Shown one piece after another: positions 22,966-31,121 of a DNA stretch of 45,382 nt; position 1 is the stretch's first letter; every line of letters starts with the position of its first letter. Source of the DNA: DAIMZM01 sp036733985 (GTDB taxonomy: Bacteria; Bacillota; Dehalobacteriia; UBA4068). The notes beneath the pieces are model-generated. The model ran no database searches, was not told where the DNA came from, and was given only the letters and a program-made list of their open reading frames with translations. The translations under genes and the position numbers were made by a program. The DNA lies in the NCBI GenBank assembly GCA_036733985.1, contig DAIMZM010000006.1:1-45382 (forward strand). The letters are read 5' to 3'.

Positions 22966-24882
22966 TTACGCTTCTTCCAGGCTGTTGACCGGAGGCCGGC
23001 AGGCTCCCGCCTCACAGATATAATAAGTGGTTTTGCCATTGACCAAGGGGTATTCTTCAACCGTCCCCAGGCGCAGCAGCCAGTTGTCTTTGAGCCGGAC
23101 CCGGCACAGATCCCCGGGGTCAGCCAGGCTGCAGGTAATTTCCCGCCGGGGCAGCAGGCTGTAAAGATAAAAGCCAAAAGCTGCCGGATAAGCCCCGGCC
23201 TGGCCGCTCATATAATCCCGCTGCCGCTTGCCGGCAGCGGCCAGCGCTTCATCCCCGGTTAAAAAGGCCAGGCGGAACAGGTTATCCGCCATCACCGAAT
23301 TGCCGGAAGGCAGGGCGCTGTCATAGCTTTCCTTTGGTTTGAACAGCAAATCCTCATGATCCTGGCCGGAGAAAAAGAAACCCGCGCCCGCTTGATCCTC
23401 AAAATCCGCGATGGTACGCTTAGCCAGGGTTTGGGCCTGGGCCACATAAACCTGATCCAAGGTAGCCTGATACATCTGGAGCAGGGCGAAAATCGTGTAG
23501 GCGTAATCATCCAGAAAACCCGGGCCCAGGGGCTGGCCCAGGCTCTCCCCACTGTACAGGCTTCCGTCTTTGCCCAGCCGCTGTTGGATCAGGGCCAGCA
23601 GGGCCCGGGCCCGTTCAAGATAAGCCTTTTCCCCCAGCACCCGGCCTGCCAGGGCAAAAGCCGCGCCGGCCAGGGCGTTCCAGCCGGTGAGGATCTTGGT
23701 ATCCGTATGCAGGCGCATCCGGCGCCGGCGGTAAGCGTAAACCTGGGGTAGCAGGGTCAGGGCCGCCGGGTCCGGATCCCGGTCCGGCAGCAGGTTGGGA
23801 ATATTCAGGCCTTCGAAATTACCCTGCTCAGTGATACCGTAAGCCTGGCAGAACAGCGTGCCCTGCTCATCCCCCAGCAGTTCCAGCAGCTCCGTCTTGC
23901 TGAACAGATAATATTTGCCCTCCACTCCATCCGCATCCGCGTCCTGGGCCGCGTAGAAACCGCCGCTATCATCCGCCATCTCTTGTTCCAGGTAAGCCAG
24001 GACCTGCCGGAGCACCTGCCCGTAGCGCTCCCGGTGGGTTTGCTCATAGGCCAGGCCGTAGGCCATGGCCAGCAGGGCGTTGTCATAAAGCATCTTCTCA
24101 AAATGCGGAGCCAGCCAGCGGCGGTCGGTGGCATAGCGGCAGAAACCCCCGCCCACCTGGTCGAAGATGCCGCCCCGGCTCATTTGTAGCAGGGTCTTCT
24201 CCGCCAGCTCCGGTGCGGTGCGGAGCAGGAAGAACAGATTATGAGGCGAAGGGAATTTGGGCGCGTTGCCAAAACCGCCCCATTCCCGGTCAAAGGTCTG
24301 CCAGAAATGGGCCAGGCCCTCGCTGAGCAAGCGCTCTTCCGCCTGGGGAGCCAGTTCCCGTTCCCGGCCCAGGGCGGTGATCAGCCTTTGGCTTTGGGCC
24401 AGCAGGGCCTGGCGGTTTTCTTTCCAAGCCTGGACGATGGATTCCAGCAGCAGCAGGAAATGCTGTTGGGGGAAATAGGTGCCGGCATAAAAAGGCTGGC
24501 CGGCCCCGGTCATAAAAATGCTGGTGGGCCAGCCGCCGTTTCCGGTCATAGCCTGGCAAACCCGCATATAGACGCCGTCGATATCCGGCCGCTCCTCCTT
24601 ATCGACCTTGACGGAGACAAAGTCCCGGTTCAGGGCCTGGGCTACCGCCGGGTCCTCAAAGCTTTCCTCCGCCATCACATGGCACCAATGGCAAACAGCC
24701 TTCTGTAACTAATATCGTCAAGAGTACCCAATGCTTAGGAATATGGGCTTATCTTCATTTTTGGCCTTGTCAAAGGCTTCTTCACCCCACGGATACCAGT
24801 CAACAGGGTTGTATGCGTGTTGCAACAGATAAGGACTCTTTTCAGTCACTAAGCGATTGGGTACTCTGTTTGAATTAGTCAT
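22966..24882 (-). pseudogene. yyaL: yyaL-like gene (DUF255/thioredoxin-like + six-hairpin domain), interrupted
   Basis: The long part (22966-24678) encodes ~570 residues of a YyaL/SPATA20-type protein: a thioredoxin-like domain followed by a glycosidase-like six-hairpin domain. The missing 5' end lies just upstream (24718-24882, 54 residues, ending FLSIGYS) with its own AAGGTG ribosome site. Between GYS and CHWCHVMAEESF the expected single threonine codon is replaced by nine in-frame codons that include TGA (24718-24720) and TAG (24709-24711). The frame is kept but translation would stop. The 5' part is distinctly AT-richer than the 3' part, which suggests the gene is a chimera made by recombination. 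Restart at GTG/ATG 24678-24673 would lose the CHWCH motif. Confidence 0.8.
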
Positions 24883-24923
24883 TTTATCACCTTCTTTCAT
24901 ACGGTATAACATTTAGTATACCC

Positions 24924-24965
24924 CTAAAAAATAAAGGCTACTACTTTTATAATAGCAGTATCCTT
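24924..24965 (-). terminator. Terminator-like hairpin upstream of the yyaL 5' part
   Basis: Arms 24934-24945 and 24954-24965 pair at about 11 of 12 positions, and on the minus strand the stem is followed by TATTTTTTA. Stem and tail resemble the terminator at 31053-31093. The gene it once ended is not visible; the stretch 24966-25200 shows only a short open frame ending near 25030 (peptide end FEYICDSNYQI) that I do not recognise. Confidence 0.55.
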
Positions 24966-25111
24966 CATTTCATCGATAGACAATCTGAATTTTCATTTCT
25001 TCATCTAGCAAATCCCTGCTTATATTTGGTAATTACTGTCGCAAATATATTCGAATTTTTTACCGTTGACTCTTAAGGCAGGAATTACTTCCGACCCGCT
25101 GGAGGTATTAA

Positions 25112-25161
25112 AGTCGGCGACCGTGAGTAAAGGGAGATGTCATTACTCACTGTCGCCGACT
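25112..25161. repeat. Long inverted repeat, possible insertion-element remnant
   Basis: 25112-25130 pairs with 25143-25161 over 18 of 19 positions around the 12-base loop AGGGAGATGTCA. The arms begin AGTCGGCGAC and end GTCGCCGACT. There is no U-tract, so it is not a standard terminator. It sits about 40 bases from the truncated end of the second yyaL 5' copy, so it may mark an element that broke that copy. Confidence 0.6.
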
Positions 25162-25200
25162 ATATATAAGATTCTAATACGTCATTTTACCGACAGGACA

Positions 25201-25374
25201 TCAATGGCAAGTGGAATAGCCGATGGAGAGAAAAACCGGCTTATCCTCAGCCTTGGCTTTGTTGAAGGCCTCCTCGCCCCAGGGATACCAATCCACCGGA
25301 TTATGGGTATGCTGCAACAGATAAGGCGACTTTTCATTTATCAATCTATTAGCTGCTTTGGTCGAAGAAGCCAT
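25201..25374 (-). pseudogene. Second truncated yyaL 5' end (copy B)
   Basis: 57 codons from MASSTKAANRL to FLSIGYSTCH, then TGA at the position of the tryptophan in CHWCH; the sequence diverges soon after. It has the ribosome site AGGTGACGCCC and would give only a thioredoxin-domain stub. Bases 25250-25391 match 30551-30692 at 130 of 142 positions without gaps. It is less similar to the 5' part at 24718-24882. Codon usage resembles the yyaL 3' part more than copy A does, so B may be the displaced original start of the gene. Confidence 0.75.
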
Positions 25375-25535
25375 GGGCGTCACCTGCTTTTAACAGAATT
25401 GATTTCCGCCGCTATCGTTTCCTTCCTTCAAGCATCCTATACCGAATTATTGTCATGCTTAGATTATAGCACCGTTTTCCTGTTGCCACATAAGAGGGTA
25501 TCATAATGGCGCGGGCGGCTGGTTTTGCCAGCAGC

Positions 25536-26885
25536 TTAGCTAAAGTCAATCTGTGCTTCCGCCTGGCCAAAGATGAGATCCAGCTTCTCCAGCAGCTCAT
25601 CCATTTCCGCGCGGGTAACGCCGAAGTAGGGCGCTAGGATGATGGCCTCCCCTTCCAGCCCGCGCTTCATCTTACCGGAAGCAGCTTCCAGGATGACTTT
25701 ATTGGCATAACCGGCGCCCATAACCTTGGCCAAGGCCCGTTGTTCGTTAGGCAGGCAGGTGCGGCTGGCGTGATCCTTCACCAGTTCCACGCCGATCAGC
25801 AGGCCGCAGCCGCGCACATCGCCAATGAGCGGATGCCGGTCGCGCATCTTGATCAGCTGCTCTTTCATATAGTCGCCCTGGATATTGATATTTTCCAGCA
25901 TGTTTTCCCGCTGCATGATGCGGGTGGTTTCAATAGTAATGGCGCAGGCCATGGGGTTGCCGGCCCAGGTAAAACCGGCATAATAGTGGCCGACCTTTTT
26001 AAAGACTTCGGAAACCCTGGTATTGGTGGCGGCGGCGCCCACCGGGAAGTAACCGCCGGACATGCATTTGGCCAGGGCGCAGATATCCGGTTCTACGCCG
26101 AACCAGTTGATGGACAGAGGCTTGCCGGCGCGGCCGTAGCCGGCCAGCACCTCGTCGGCCACAAGCAGCAGGTCGTATTTATCGCAGATCTCGCGGATGC
26201 GCTGGAAGTAACCTGCCGGCGGGGTCATGGCCGCGGTGGTGGTACCGCCGATGGGTTCCATCAGGAAGGCCGCATAGTTGCTGGCGCCCTTGTTGATCAT
26301 CGCGTCTTCCAGTTCGTTGGCGCATTCAAAGTCGCAGCTTCCCTCGCATTTACCATAGGGGCAATGATAGCAGGTGGGCGCGGCAATATGGCCTTCGTCA
26401 AAGGCGTAGGCAGACAAATCGTTCTTCCGGGCCAGATTGCCGCCGTAGCAGGCGGTGGCATAAGTATTGCCATGATAGCTCAGCCAGCGGGAGATAATCT
26501 TGTTTTTCGTGGGATGGCCCATATGCACCCAATAAGCCTTGGCAATGCGCAGCGACATTTCCACCGCTTCCGAGCCGCCGGAAGTGAGGAAGAAACGATC
26601 CATGCCGGTAAACTCGGCCAAAACATTGGAGCATTCGTCCAGGATGGGCGGCACAGAGGTGAAGCGGGTCAAATAGCTCAGTTCCAGCGCCTGCTTCTTC
26701 AGCAGCTCAGCCATATCTTCCCGGCCGTAGCCCAAGGAAGCGTTGACAGCCCCGGAACAGGAATCGATATACTGATCCCCGTTGGTGTCCCACTGATAAA
26801 TGCCCTTTCCCTTAACCAAAGCCAGGTTGGGGTTATTCCAGTCAGACAGAAAGATGTGCGGGTGGATCTCGTGGGCTTTAGGCAT
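25536..26885 (-). CDS. Class III PLP-dependent aminotransferase
   Basis: This 449-residue protein belongs to the class III aminotransferases (ornithine/omega-amino acid type). Visible marks are SGGSEAVE (102-109), SYHGNTY with Y137-H138 stacking on the cofactor, LLVADEVLAGYGR with D244, and the Schiff-base lysine K273 in CALAKCMSGGYFPVGA. A Cys-rich insert CYHCPYGKCEGSCDFEC (172-188) lies between the two halves; similar inserts occur in relatives. The amino donor could be taurine, beta-alanine, a diamine or another omega-amine and cannot be chosen from sequence. It is followed upstream by an MFS carrier on the same strand, so an imported amine is plausible. GGAGGG precedes the ATG. Confidence 0.87.
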   Translation of the reverse strand: MPKAHEIHPHIFLSDWNNPNLALVKGKGIYQWDTNGDQYIDSCSGAVNASLGYGREDMAELLKKQALELSYLTRFTSVPPILDECSNVLAEFTGMDRFFLTSGGSEAVEMSLRIAKAYWVHMGHPTKNKIISRWLSYHGNTYATACYGGNLARKNDLSAYAFDEGHIAAPTCYHCPYGKCEGSCDFECANELEDAMINKGASNYAAFLMEPIGGTTTAAMTPPAGYFQRIREICDKYDLLLVADEVLAGYGRAGKPLSINWFGVEPDICALAKCMSGGYFPVGAAATNTRVSEVFKKVGHYYAGFTWAGNPMACAITIETTRIMQRENMLENINIQGDYMKEQLIKMRDRHPLIGDVRGCGLLIGVELVKDHASRTCLPNEQRALAKVMGAGYANKVILEAASGKMKRGLEGEAIILAPYFGVTRAEMDELLEKLDLIFGQAEAQIDFS

Positions 26886-26907
26886 AACAAATTCCCTCCT
26901 AAATTAA

Positions 26908-26947
26908 ATTATAATATTGATTAATCGGTACCTAACACAAACCGATT
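26908..26947 (-). promoter_or_regulatory. Possible -10 box and inverted repeat before the aminotransferase gene
   Basis: TATAAT (26908-26913 on the minus strand) lies 23 bases before the start codon. Just upstream AATCGGT (26923-26929) and ACCGATT (26941-26947) form a 7-bp inverted repeat where a -35 would be; no good -35 is seen. It may be an operator, or the end hairpin of the MFS gene. Confidence 0.4.
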
Positions 26948-26969
26948 GGCTCCGCCAGGCCCCTGGTAA

Positions 26970-28241
26970 TCAGGACTGCCGCTCTTTTGCCACCGCCTGC
27001 TGCCACAGCTTTCGGCCACCGGCCACCGCCAGGGCGCAAAAGGCAAACATCAGCGCCGCGACAACAATGAAAATCAGCCAGACTGTGCCGTAGGCCCCTG
27101 TAGCGTCGAAGACAGCGCCGGACAGGATGGGGCCGGCGATGCAGCCTACCAGGAACAGGGCATAGATAATGCCAAACAGGGAGGAATAATCTTTGGTGCC
27201 GAATACCGCCGAGGTCAGCAGCGGCGGGCCGGTGCTGCCGATGCAGACGCTGAAGCCCACGCAGATCGCCATGATATAGGCCAGCCAAGGCGTAGCAGTA
27301 GTCAGGTAGAGGCAGATCATGCCGCAGATAAACACCGCCGCTGCCACGAGCATGCCTTTGACCGGCCCCAGTTTATCAAAGATGATGCCGCTGACAAGGG
27401 CTCCCACCACCGCGACCCCGCTGAGTATCGCCATGGTAACGCCGGCGTTCTTGCCGATGCCGTAGAGGAAATTAGGCACATGCACCATGACGCCGGAGGC
27501 GATGATCCCCAGGCAGATCAGGCCTATGGCCAGGGTGTAGAAAACCGGGGAGCGCAGGGCCACGGTCTTGCTGACGCCGGCACCGGCATCGCTTTCCTTT
27601 GCTTTGCCCTCGGCTTTTTCGTCCGCGCCTTCCGGATTGACATAGGGCTTTTGCCCGATATCCTCGGGTTTTTTATAGAAGATGAACAGGCAGGCTGGTA
27701 AAGCCGTGGCGATAATAATAATGCCGGAAACCAGGGCAGCCTGCTGCCAGCCCAGACTGAGGATCAGCTTTTCCACCAGGATGGAGAAGATCACGCCGCC
27801 CACACCCATGCCGGAAAAGACAATGCCGGTCATCATGCCGCGTTTGCCTATGTACCAGTTGGAGATCATGGTGGTCAGCGGGATATTGGCAGCCAGGGCC
27901 ATGCCGAAATCGATAAGGAAATACAGGACGTAGAACTGCCACAGCCGGCTGGCAATGGAAAGAGCGGCAAAGCAAACGCCTGCCATGATAATGCCCAGGC
28001 TCATCATCAGCCGCAATTTCAGCTTGTTGATAAAAAGGCCGGCGCTGATAGCCCCCAGGGCCGCGCCCAATGCGGCTAAAGCAAAGGATACGGAAAACCC
28101 CGTGACGGAAAAGCCATATTCCGTACAGATGGGTGTCATATAGAAAGGGGGCGTTTTATTGACAATAGCCATGGTAAAAATAGTGACCAGCAGGGAACCA
28201 AAAATGATTCGCTTACCGTAAAATCCTTGCTTTTCCTTCAT
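26970..28241 (-). CDS. MFS transporter, monocarboxylate/OFA-like
   Basis: This 423-residue, 12-helix major facilitator protein resembles the oxalate/formate-antiporter and monocarboxylate-porter branch: the first loop has NKTPPFYMTPICTEYGFS, then WYIGKRGMMTGIVFSGMGVG between helices 4 and 5. The central cytoplasmic loop (~40 residues, rich in E, K and D) is normal for MFS. The start at 28241 (MKEKQGF) follows GGAGG by eight bases; the in-frame start at 28289 is upstream of that site. It lies 84 bases before the aminotransferase gene and may import its substrate. The substrate cannot be named. Confidence 0.82.
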   Translation of the reverse strand: MKEKQGFYGKRIIFGSLLVTIFTMAIVNKTPPFYMTPICTEYGFSVTGFSVSFALAALGAALGAISAGLFINKLKLRLMMSLGIIMAGVCFAALSIASRLWQFYVLYFLIDFGMALAANIPLTTMISNWYIGKRGMMTGIVFSGMGVGGVIFSILVEKLILSLGWQQAALVSGIIIIATALPACLFIFYKKPEDIGQKPYVNPEGADEKAEGKAKESDAGAGVSKTVALRSPVFYTLAIGLICLGIIASGVMVHVPNFLYGIGKNAGVTMAILSGVAVVGALVSGIIFDKLGPVKGMLVAAAVFICGMICLYLTTATPWLAYIMAICVGFSVCIGSTGPPLLTSAVFGTKDYSSLFGIIYALFLVGCIAGPILSGAVFDATGAYGTVWLIFIVVAALMFAFCALAVAGGRKLWQQAVAKERQS

Positions 28242-28333
28242 GCCATCAACCTCCGCCTTAAAGTGATTTGTGAAAAACACCTGCCACACTTGTTCTTGTC
28301 CATGGGGAGGCGGATTAGGGACTCCCCCGGCCC

Positions 28334-28362
28334 TTGCCTTCCCCTGGGGGATATGATATACT
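28334..28362 (+). promoter_or_regulatory. Sigma-A promoter for the HTH regulator gene
   Basis: TTGCCT (28334-28339) and TATACT (28357-28362) with a 17-base spacer, giving a leader of ~170 bases. CTGAATATCAG, an imperfect palindrome overlapping the -10, may be an operator. Apart from this promoter, the 300-base gap between the divergent MFS and regulator genes shows nothing clear. Confidence 0.6.
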
Positions 28363-28541
28363 GAATATCAGCATAAAACGACTATAACGCTTTTCTTTTC
28401 TTTTCCTTTCCTGTTTTTATGCCTTATTCCCCCATATCCTCCTTATCCATTGTATCCACTGGTCCATAGAAAAACAAGCTGAGCCGGGCTTTTGGCAATG
28501 CCGTTTACCGTCATGATTGATGCCAAGGAGGTATCCAAAGT

Positions 28542-29645
28542 ATGAATTTTGCCGATAAGCTGGTTTTCCTGATCAAACTGACCAATTCCACCAACAGAAA
28601 GCTGGCGGATGCCATCAGCCTGGATCCATCCCAGATCAGCCGCTTGCGTTGCGGCGTACGCAAGCTGCCCCAGGGCGCGGAGTATCTGCCGGCCATGGCC
28701 GCTTATTTTGTCAGGCTCTGCCAAAATGATTATCAGCTGGCAGCGCTTGCCGAACAGATAAACGGCAGGGCGCCGGCTTTACCCATCGACCGGGCCCGCC
28801 TGGCTGAGCAGCTGCGTTTTTGGCTGGAGCGGGAAGACGCCGCGCCTTTACCACATCCCAGCGGCCAGCGCCAATTTGGGCAAGCTGACGCAGGGGACGG
28901 CCGGCAGCCAACCCCTGCGGAGCGAACCCATATGATGGAAACTTTTTACGGCAAAGCTGGCCAGCGTCAGGCTTTGGATCAGCTGTTGGAGAGCACGCTC
29001 CGGCGGAGCAGGCCCACCCTGCTGCAGTTTTACTCAGACCAGGAACTGTCCTGGCAGGAAGAGGACGATTATTCCCAAAACATATTGCCTCAGCGCCTGC
29101 TGGCATTATTGCGGATGGGCTGCCGTTTCCAGCGCATCCTGCGGCCGACCGCGGATCTGCAGTATGCCCTAGCAGCGATTAAGCTGTGGATGCCCATCTA
29201 TTTGAAGGGAGGGGTGGAGAGCTTTTACTACCCGTGCCTGCGTGATAGGGTCTACCGCCGTACCCTGGTGGTGGCGCAGCAGGTAGGGGCGATGGTTTCC
29301 ACCTCCATTGGTATGCAATCAGACAGCCGGTTATGCCATCTATTTACCGAAGAGCCGTTGGTCAGGCATTATAGCAACGAATTTAACAACTATCTGTCGA
29401 TTTGCAAAAAGATTGACACCAAATATAAAGATACGGATGTGAAAGAATACGTTTCCGGCATCATTGCCATGGCGGCAAATATGTATAAAGATGATAGGCC
29501 GCGCCAACCCACCCTGCCCCAGGATCTGTCTGACCAGCTCCTGAACTTGAATTATTTGCCGTCCCCCGTGACGTATCCCACATATGCTGACCATAAAAAG
29601 GGAGGACGCCCCCGCCTGAAGTTGTCAAGAGGAAGCAGACAGTAA
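28542..29645 (+). CDS. Helix-turn-helix (XRE-like) regulator, 3' end replaced by insertion-element DNA
   Basis: This 367-residue protein starts with a small HTH (about residues 7-45: LIKLTNSTNRKLADAISLDP, then SQISRLRCGVRKLP) resembling XRE-type DNA-binding domains. The remaining ~300 residues are unknown to me, with no membrane segments, and could be a ligand-sensing domain. It is divergent from the MFS-aminotransferase pair and is the natural candidate to control it. The last nine codons and the stop (from 29617) lie within the terminal inverted repeat of the neighbouring IS remnant, so the native C terminus after GRPR has probably been lost. AAGGAGG precedes the ATG. Confidence 0.7.
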   Translation: MNFADKLVFLIKLTNSTNRKLADAISLDPSQISRLRCGVRKLPQGAEYLPAMAAYFVRLCQNDYQLAALAEQINGRAPALPIDRARLAEQLRFWLEREDAAPLPHPSGQRQFGQADAGDGRQPTPAERTHMMETFYGKAGQRQALDQLLESTLRRSRPTLLQFYSDQELSWQEEDDYSQNILPQRLLALLRMGCRFQRILRPTADLQYALAAIKLWMPIYLKGGVESFYYPCLRDRVYRRTLVVAQQVGAMVSTSIGMQSDSRLCHLFTEEPLVRHYSNEFNNYLSICKKIDTKYKDTDVKEYVSGIIAMAANMYKDDRPRQPTLPQDLSDQLLNLNYLPSPVTYPTYADHKKGGRPRLKLSRGSRQ

Positions 29646-29654
29646 AAAGAGCAA

Positions 29655-30133
29655 TCAAAAGCCTTGTTCAGTTTTAAACTGAATGGGGCTTTTGTAATTC
29701 AAAGCAAAGGCAGGTCTAAACTGGTTGTAGTAGTGGTAAAATCATCAAGGGAAGCATGCAGGTTGTCACATTGATGTATTTTGAAATCGAGATACATTTC
29801 CTGCTTGATCCAGCTATTGATAGATTCAATAATGGGGTTATCGGTAGGAGTAGCAACACGAGACATGGAATGAAGAATGGTATAAATGCCATGAACTTTG
29901 GCAAAGGCCCTGGATGAATAAACGCTGCCATGGTCGGTATGCAAAATGACCGGCGTCTGTTCACCTATCTTTTGTTTGAGGTCATCAAGGCATTGGAAAT
30001 AGGGTTTCGTGTCGCCAGGTTTTCCGGCTAGATGATGCGAGATAATTTCGTTGTTGAAAGTATAGGGTATGTAAACCCACTCATACCGTCGTCCTTTGTA
30101 TTTAAGGCAGGTCATATCAGAAACGACTAACTT
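29655..30133 (-). pseudogene. IS3-family transposase OrfB fragment
   Basis: This is the catalytic core of an IS150-type OrfB: VSDMTCLKYKGRR, ILHTDHGSVYSS and NPIIESINSWIK supply the D, D and E of the DDE triad. The N-terminal ~130 residues are missing. A one-base deletion near 29744 shifts the frame (conceptual repair gives FYHYYNQFRPAFALNYKSPI and a stop at 29655-29657; without repair it stops at 29699). The protein cannot be functional. Confidence 0.85.
29657..29693. terminator. Hairpin at the end of the IS, possible terminator of the HTH regulator gene
   Basis: AAAAGCC (29657-29663) pairs with GGCTTTT (29687-29693), and TTCAGTTT with AAACTGAA inside, joined by three G-U pairs; TTTTG follows on the plus strand. 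It lies 11 bases after the regulator stop and also overlaps the end of orfB, so it could serve both strands. Confidence 0.6.
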
Positions 30134-30417
30134 GTTGTTTAGCTACTGTCAATCTCAGCCGTTCAAGCTCCGTCAGGCTCCTACTGGTAGGCAACGCCGT
30201 ATAGGGGTTCCCTGTTTTCGGAGGACTTTCCAGGCCGGGTTCGCCTTGTTCAAGATATCTTTCTATCCATTTGTACAGTATTCCACGTGATATTCCTTCC
30301 TGCCCAGCCAGTTCATGTTGGCCTGCGCTCATCCAGATATCGCCGCACGATCCGCAACTTCTCTTCTTTGTTCCATTGGCGGTTCTTTCCGCCTTTGGGC
30401 CGCCCTGGTTTGTTCAT
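30117..30417 (-). pseudogene. IS3-family transposase OrfA, frameshifted
   Basis: The ATG at 30417, preceded by GAGGTGAAG, opens MNKPGRPKGGKNRQWNKEEK and continues to YLDE. Near 30330 the frame shifts, and the rest (HELAGQEGISRGILYKWIER and a coiled stretch RSLTELERLRLTVAKQQ) is read in another frame. This is a helix-turn-helix OrfA of the IS150 type. It runs directly into the truncated OrfB. Confidence 0.85.
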
Positions 30418-30457
30418 TTTCTTCACCTCTTTTTCTATTTTACATTTTTACATAGAA

Positions 30458-30490
30458 AAAGTAGACATGCTCTTTTTGCATGTCTACTTT
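30458..30490. repeat. Perfect inverted repeat inside the IS right end
   Basis: 30458-30470 (AAAGTAGACATGC) and 30478-30490 are exact reverse complements around TCTTTTT. It is partly made of the terminal repeat of the IS and lies just before orfA, where such hairpins can block read-through transcription into the transposase. Confidence 0.65.
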
Positions 30491-30550
30491 CAGGTTACAA
30501 CTTCAGATTTCCCCGCCTTTTTTATTTAATATATTTTCGTAAAAACTAAA

Positions 30551-30675
30551 GCCTTGGCTTTGTTGAAGGCTTCCTCGCCCCAGGGATACCACTCCACCGG
30601 ATTATAGGCATGCTGCCGTAGATAAGGCGATTTTTCATTTATCAATCTATTGGCTGCGTTGGTCGAAGAAGTCAT
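30551..30675 (-). pseudogene. Third truncated yyaL 5' end (copy C)
   Basis: It encodes MTSSTNAANRLINEKSPYLR and onward to EEAFNKAKA, then breaks off where foreign AT-rich sequence (30506-30550) next to the IS begins. It is ~92% identical to copy B over 142 bases, from 17 bases before the start codon to codon ~42, and the two diverge abruptly outside that block. It has no known function as it stands. Confidence 0.75.
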
Positions 30676-30756
30676 AGGCGTCACCTGCTTTTCTCGTTTA
30701 GATATACGGCGCATCAGCAATACAATCATATTTTTGACTTAAGGTTGTTAATTCCC

Positions 30757-30785
30757 TTGACATTGGCGCCTGGACACCGTAAAGT
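30757..30785 (+). promoter_or_regulatory. Sigma-A promoter for the small Cys-rich gene
   Basis: TTGACA (30757-30762), a 17-base spacer and TAAAGT (30780-30785). The leader to the start codon at 30840 would be ~48 bases. Confidence 0.55.
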
Positions 30786-30839
30786 AATTAAACGGCGCGT
30801 TAGGCGTTTTGGTGATTCCAGTAGAGGAGCGTGTTTTCC

Positions 30840-30998
30840 ATGTTAAGGGAAGGCCTGGCGGTATGCCCATGTCCCAAAATCAAATGCAAAAATTATGCCC
30901 AATGCGCTTTGTGCATCGCGCATCATGCCCAAAAGCGGTCAAAACCCTATTGCGAAAGGCCGGTGAAAAAGGGCGGTAAACGCCAAGGCCCGGCGTAG
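30840..30998 (+). CDS. Small cysteine-rich protein (52 residues)
   Basis: A short gene with its own promoter, the ribosome site GAGGAG and a terminator downstream. The peptide has six cysteines: CPCPKIKC (C9, C11, C16), CALC (C22, C25) and YCER (C38), with HH after the second pair, then a basic tail KKGGKRQG. The arrangement resembles small Cys-rich proteins common in Clostridia that look like zinc-binding knuckles. I do not know a function. It stands alone between the IS/yyaL debris and the convergent oxidoreductase gene. Confidence 0.65.
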   Translation: MLREGLAVCPCPKIKCKNYAQCALCIAHHAQKRSKPYCERPVKKGGKRQGPA

Positions 30999-31052
30999 AA
31001 TAGGCCCTATCCGCCGCACCGGATAGCCGCGGATTCGCTATTAGTCTGCCCC

Positions 31053-31093
31053 AAAAAGATAAAGGATACTATGACAGTATCCTTTATCTTTTT
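31053..31093. terminator. Bidirectional terminator
   Basis: An 18-bp perfect stem (31053-31070 with 31076-31093, loop ATGAC) with A and T tracts at its two ends serves both the Cys-rich gene and the convergent oxidoreductase gene. A smaller hairpin (CTATCCG...CGGATAG, 31007-31026) precedes it. Confidence 0.85.
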
Positions 31094-31121
31094 TTGTTAA
31101 GCCCGGAGGCCGCGGTTCTAT

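Larger units (their letters stand above)
29617..30505 (-). mobile_element. Decayed IS3-family (IS150-like) insertion sequence
   Basis: The ends match each other as imperfect terminal inverted repeats: the outer nine bases TGAAGTTGT are identical, and about 29 of 38 aligned positions agree, including AGACA and AAAAAGAGCA further in. The tips are TG...CA as in the IS3 family. The 889-bp length is short for the family (1.2-1.5 kb), in line with an internal deletion between orfA and orfB. Flanking bases (GCC left, GAT right) show no target duplication, so the copy is old or rearranged. It lies between the HTH regulator gene and a truncated yyaL 5' copy. Confidence 0.8.

Noticed and set aside
24694..24720. 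TGA near a CxxC-like motif as a selenocysteine codon in yyaL
   Set aside because: A TAG follows three codons later in the same frame, and no SECIS-like hairpin is evident, so read-through as selenocysteine would not rescue the protein.
25066..25506. 146-codon plus-strand frame between yyaL fragments
   Set aside because: It runs antisense through yyaL copy B and the inverted repeat; no ribosome site or recognisable domain.
26364..26372. Cys-rich insert of the aminotransferase as a novel metal site
   Set aside because: Comparable CYxCPxG-type inserts are, to my knowledge, usual in relatives of this aminotransferase group, so it is noted only in the gene entry.
29617..30505. Active insertion sequence
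   Set aside because: orfA is frameshifted, orfB lacks its N-terminal part and has a second frameshift, and no target duplication is seen.
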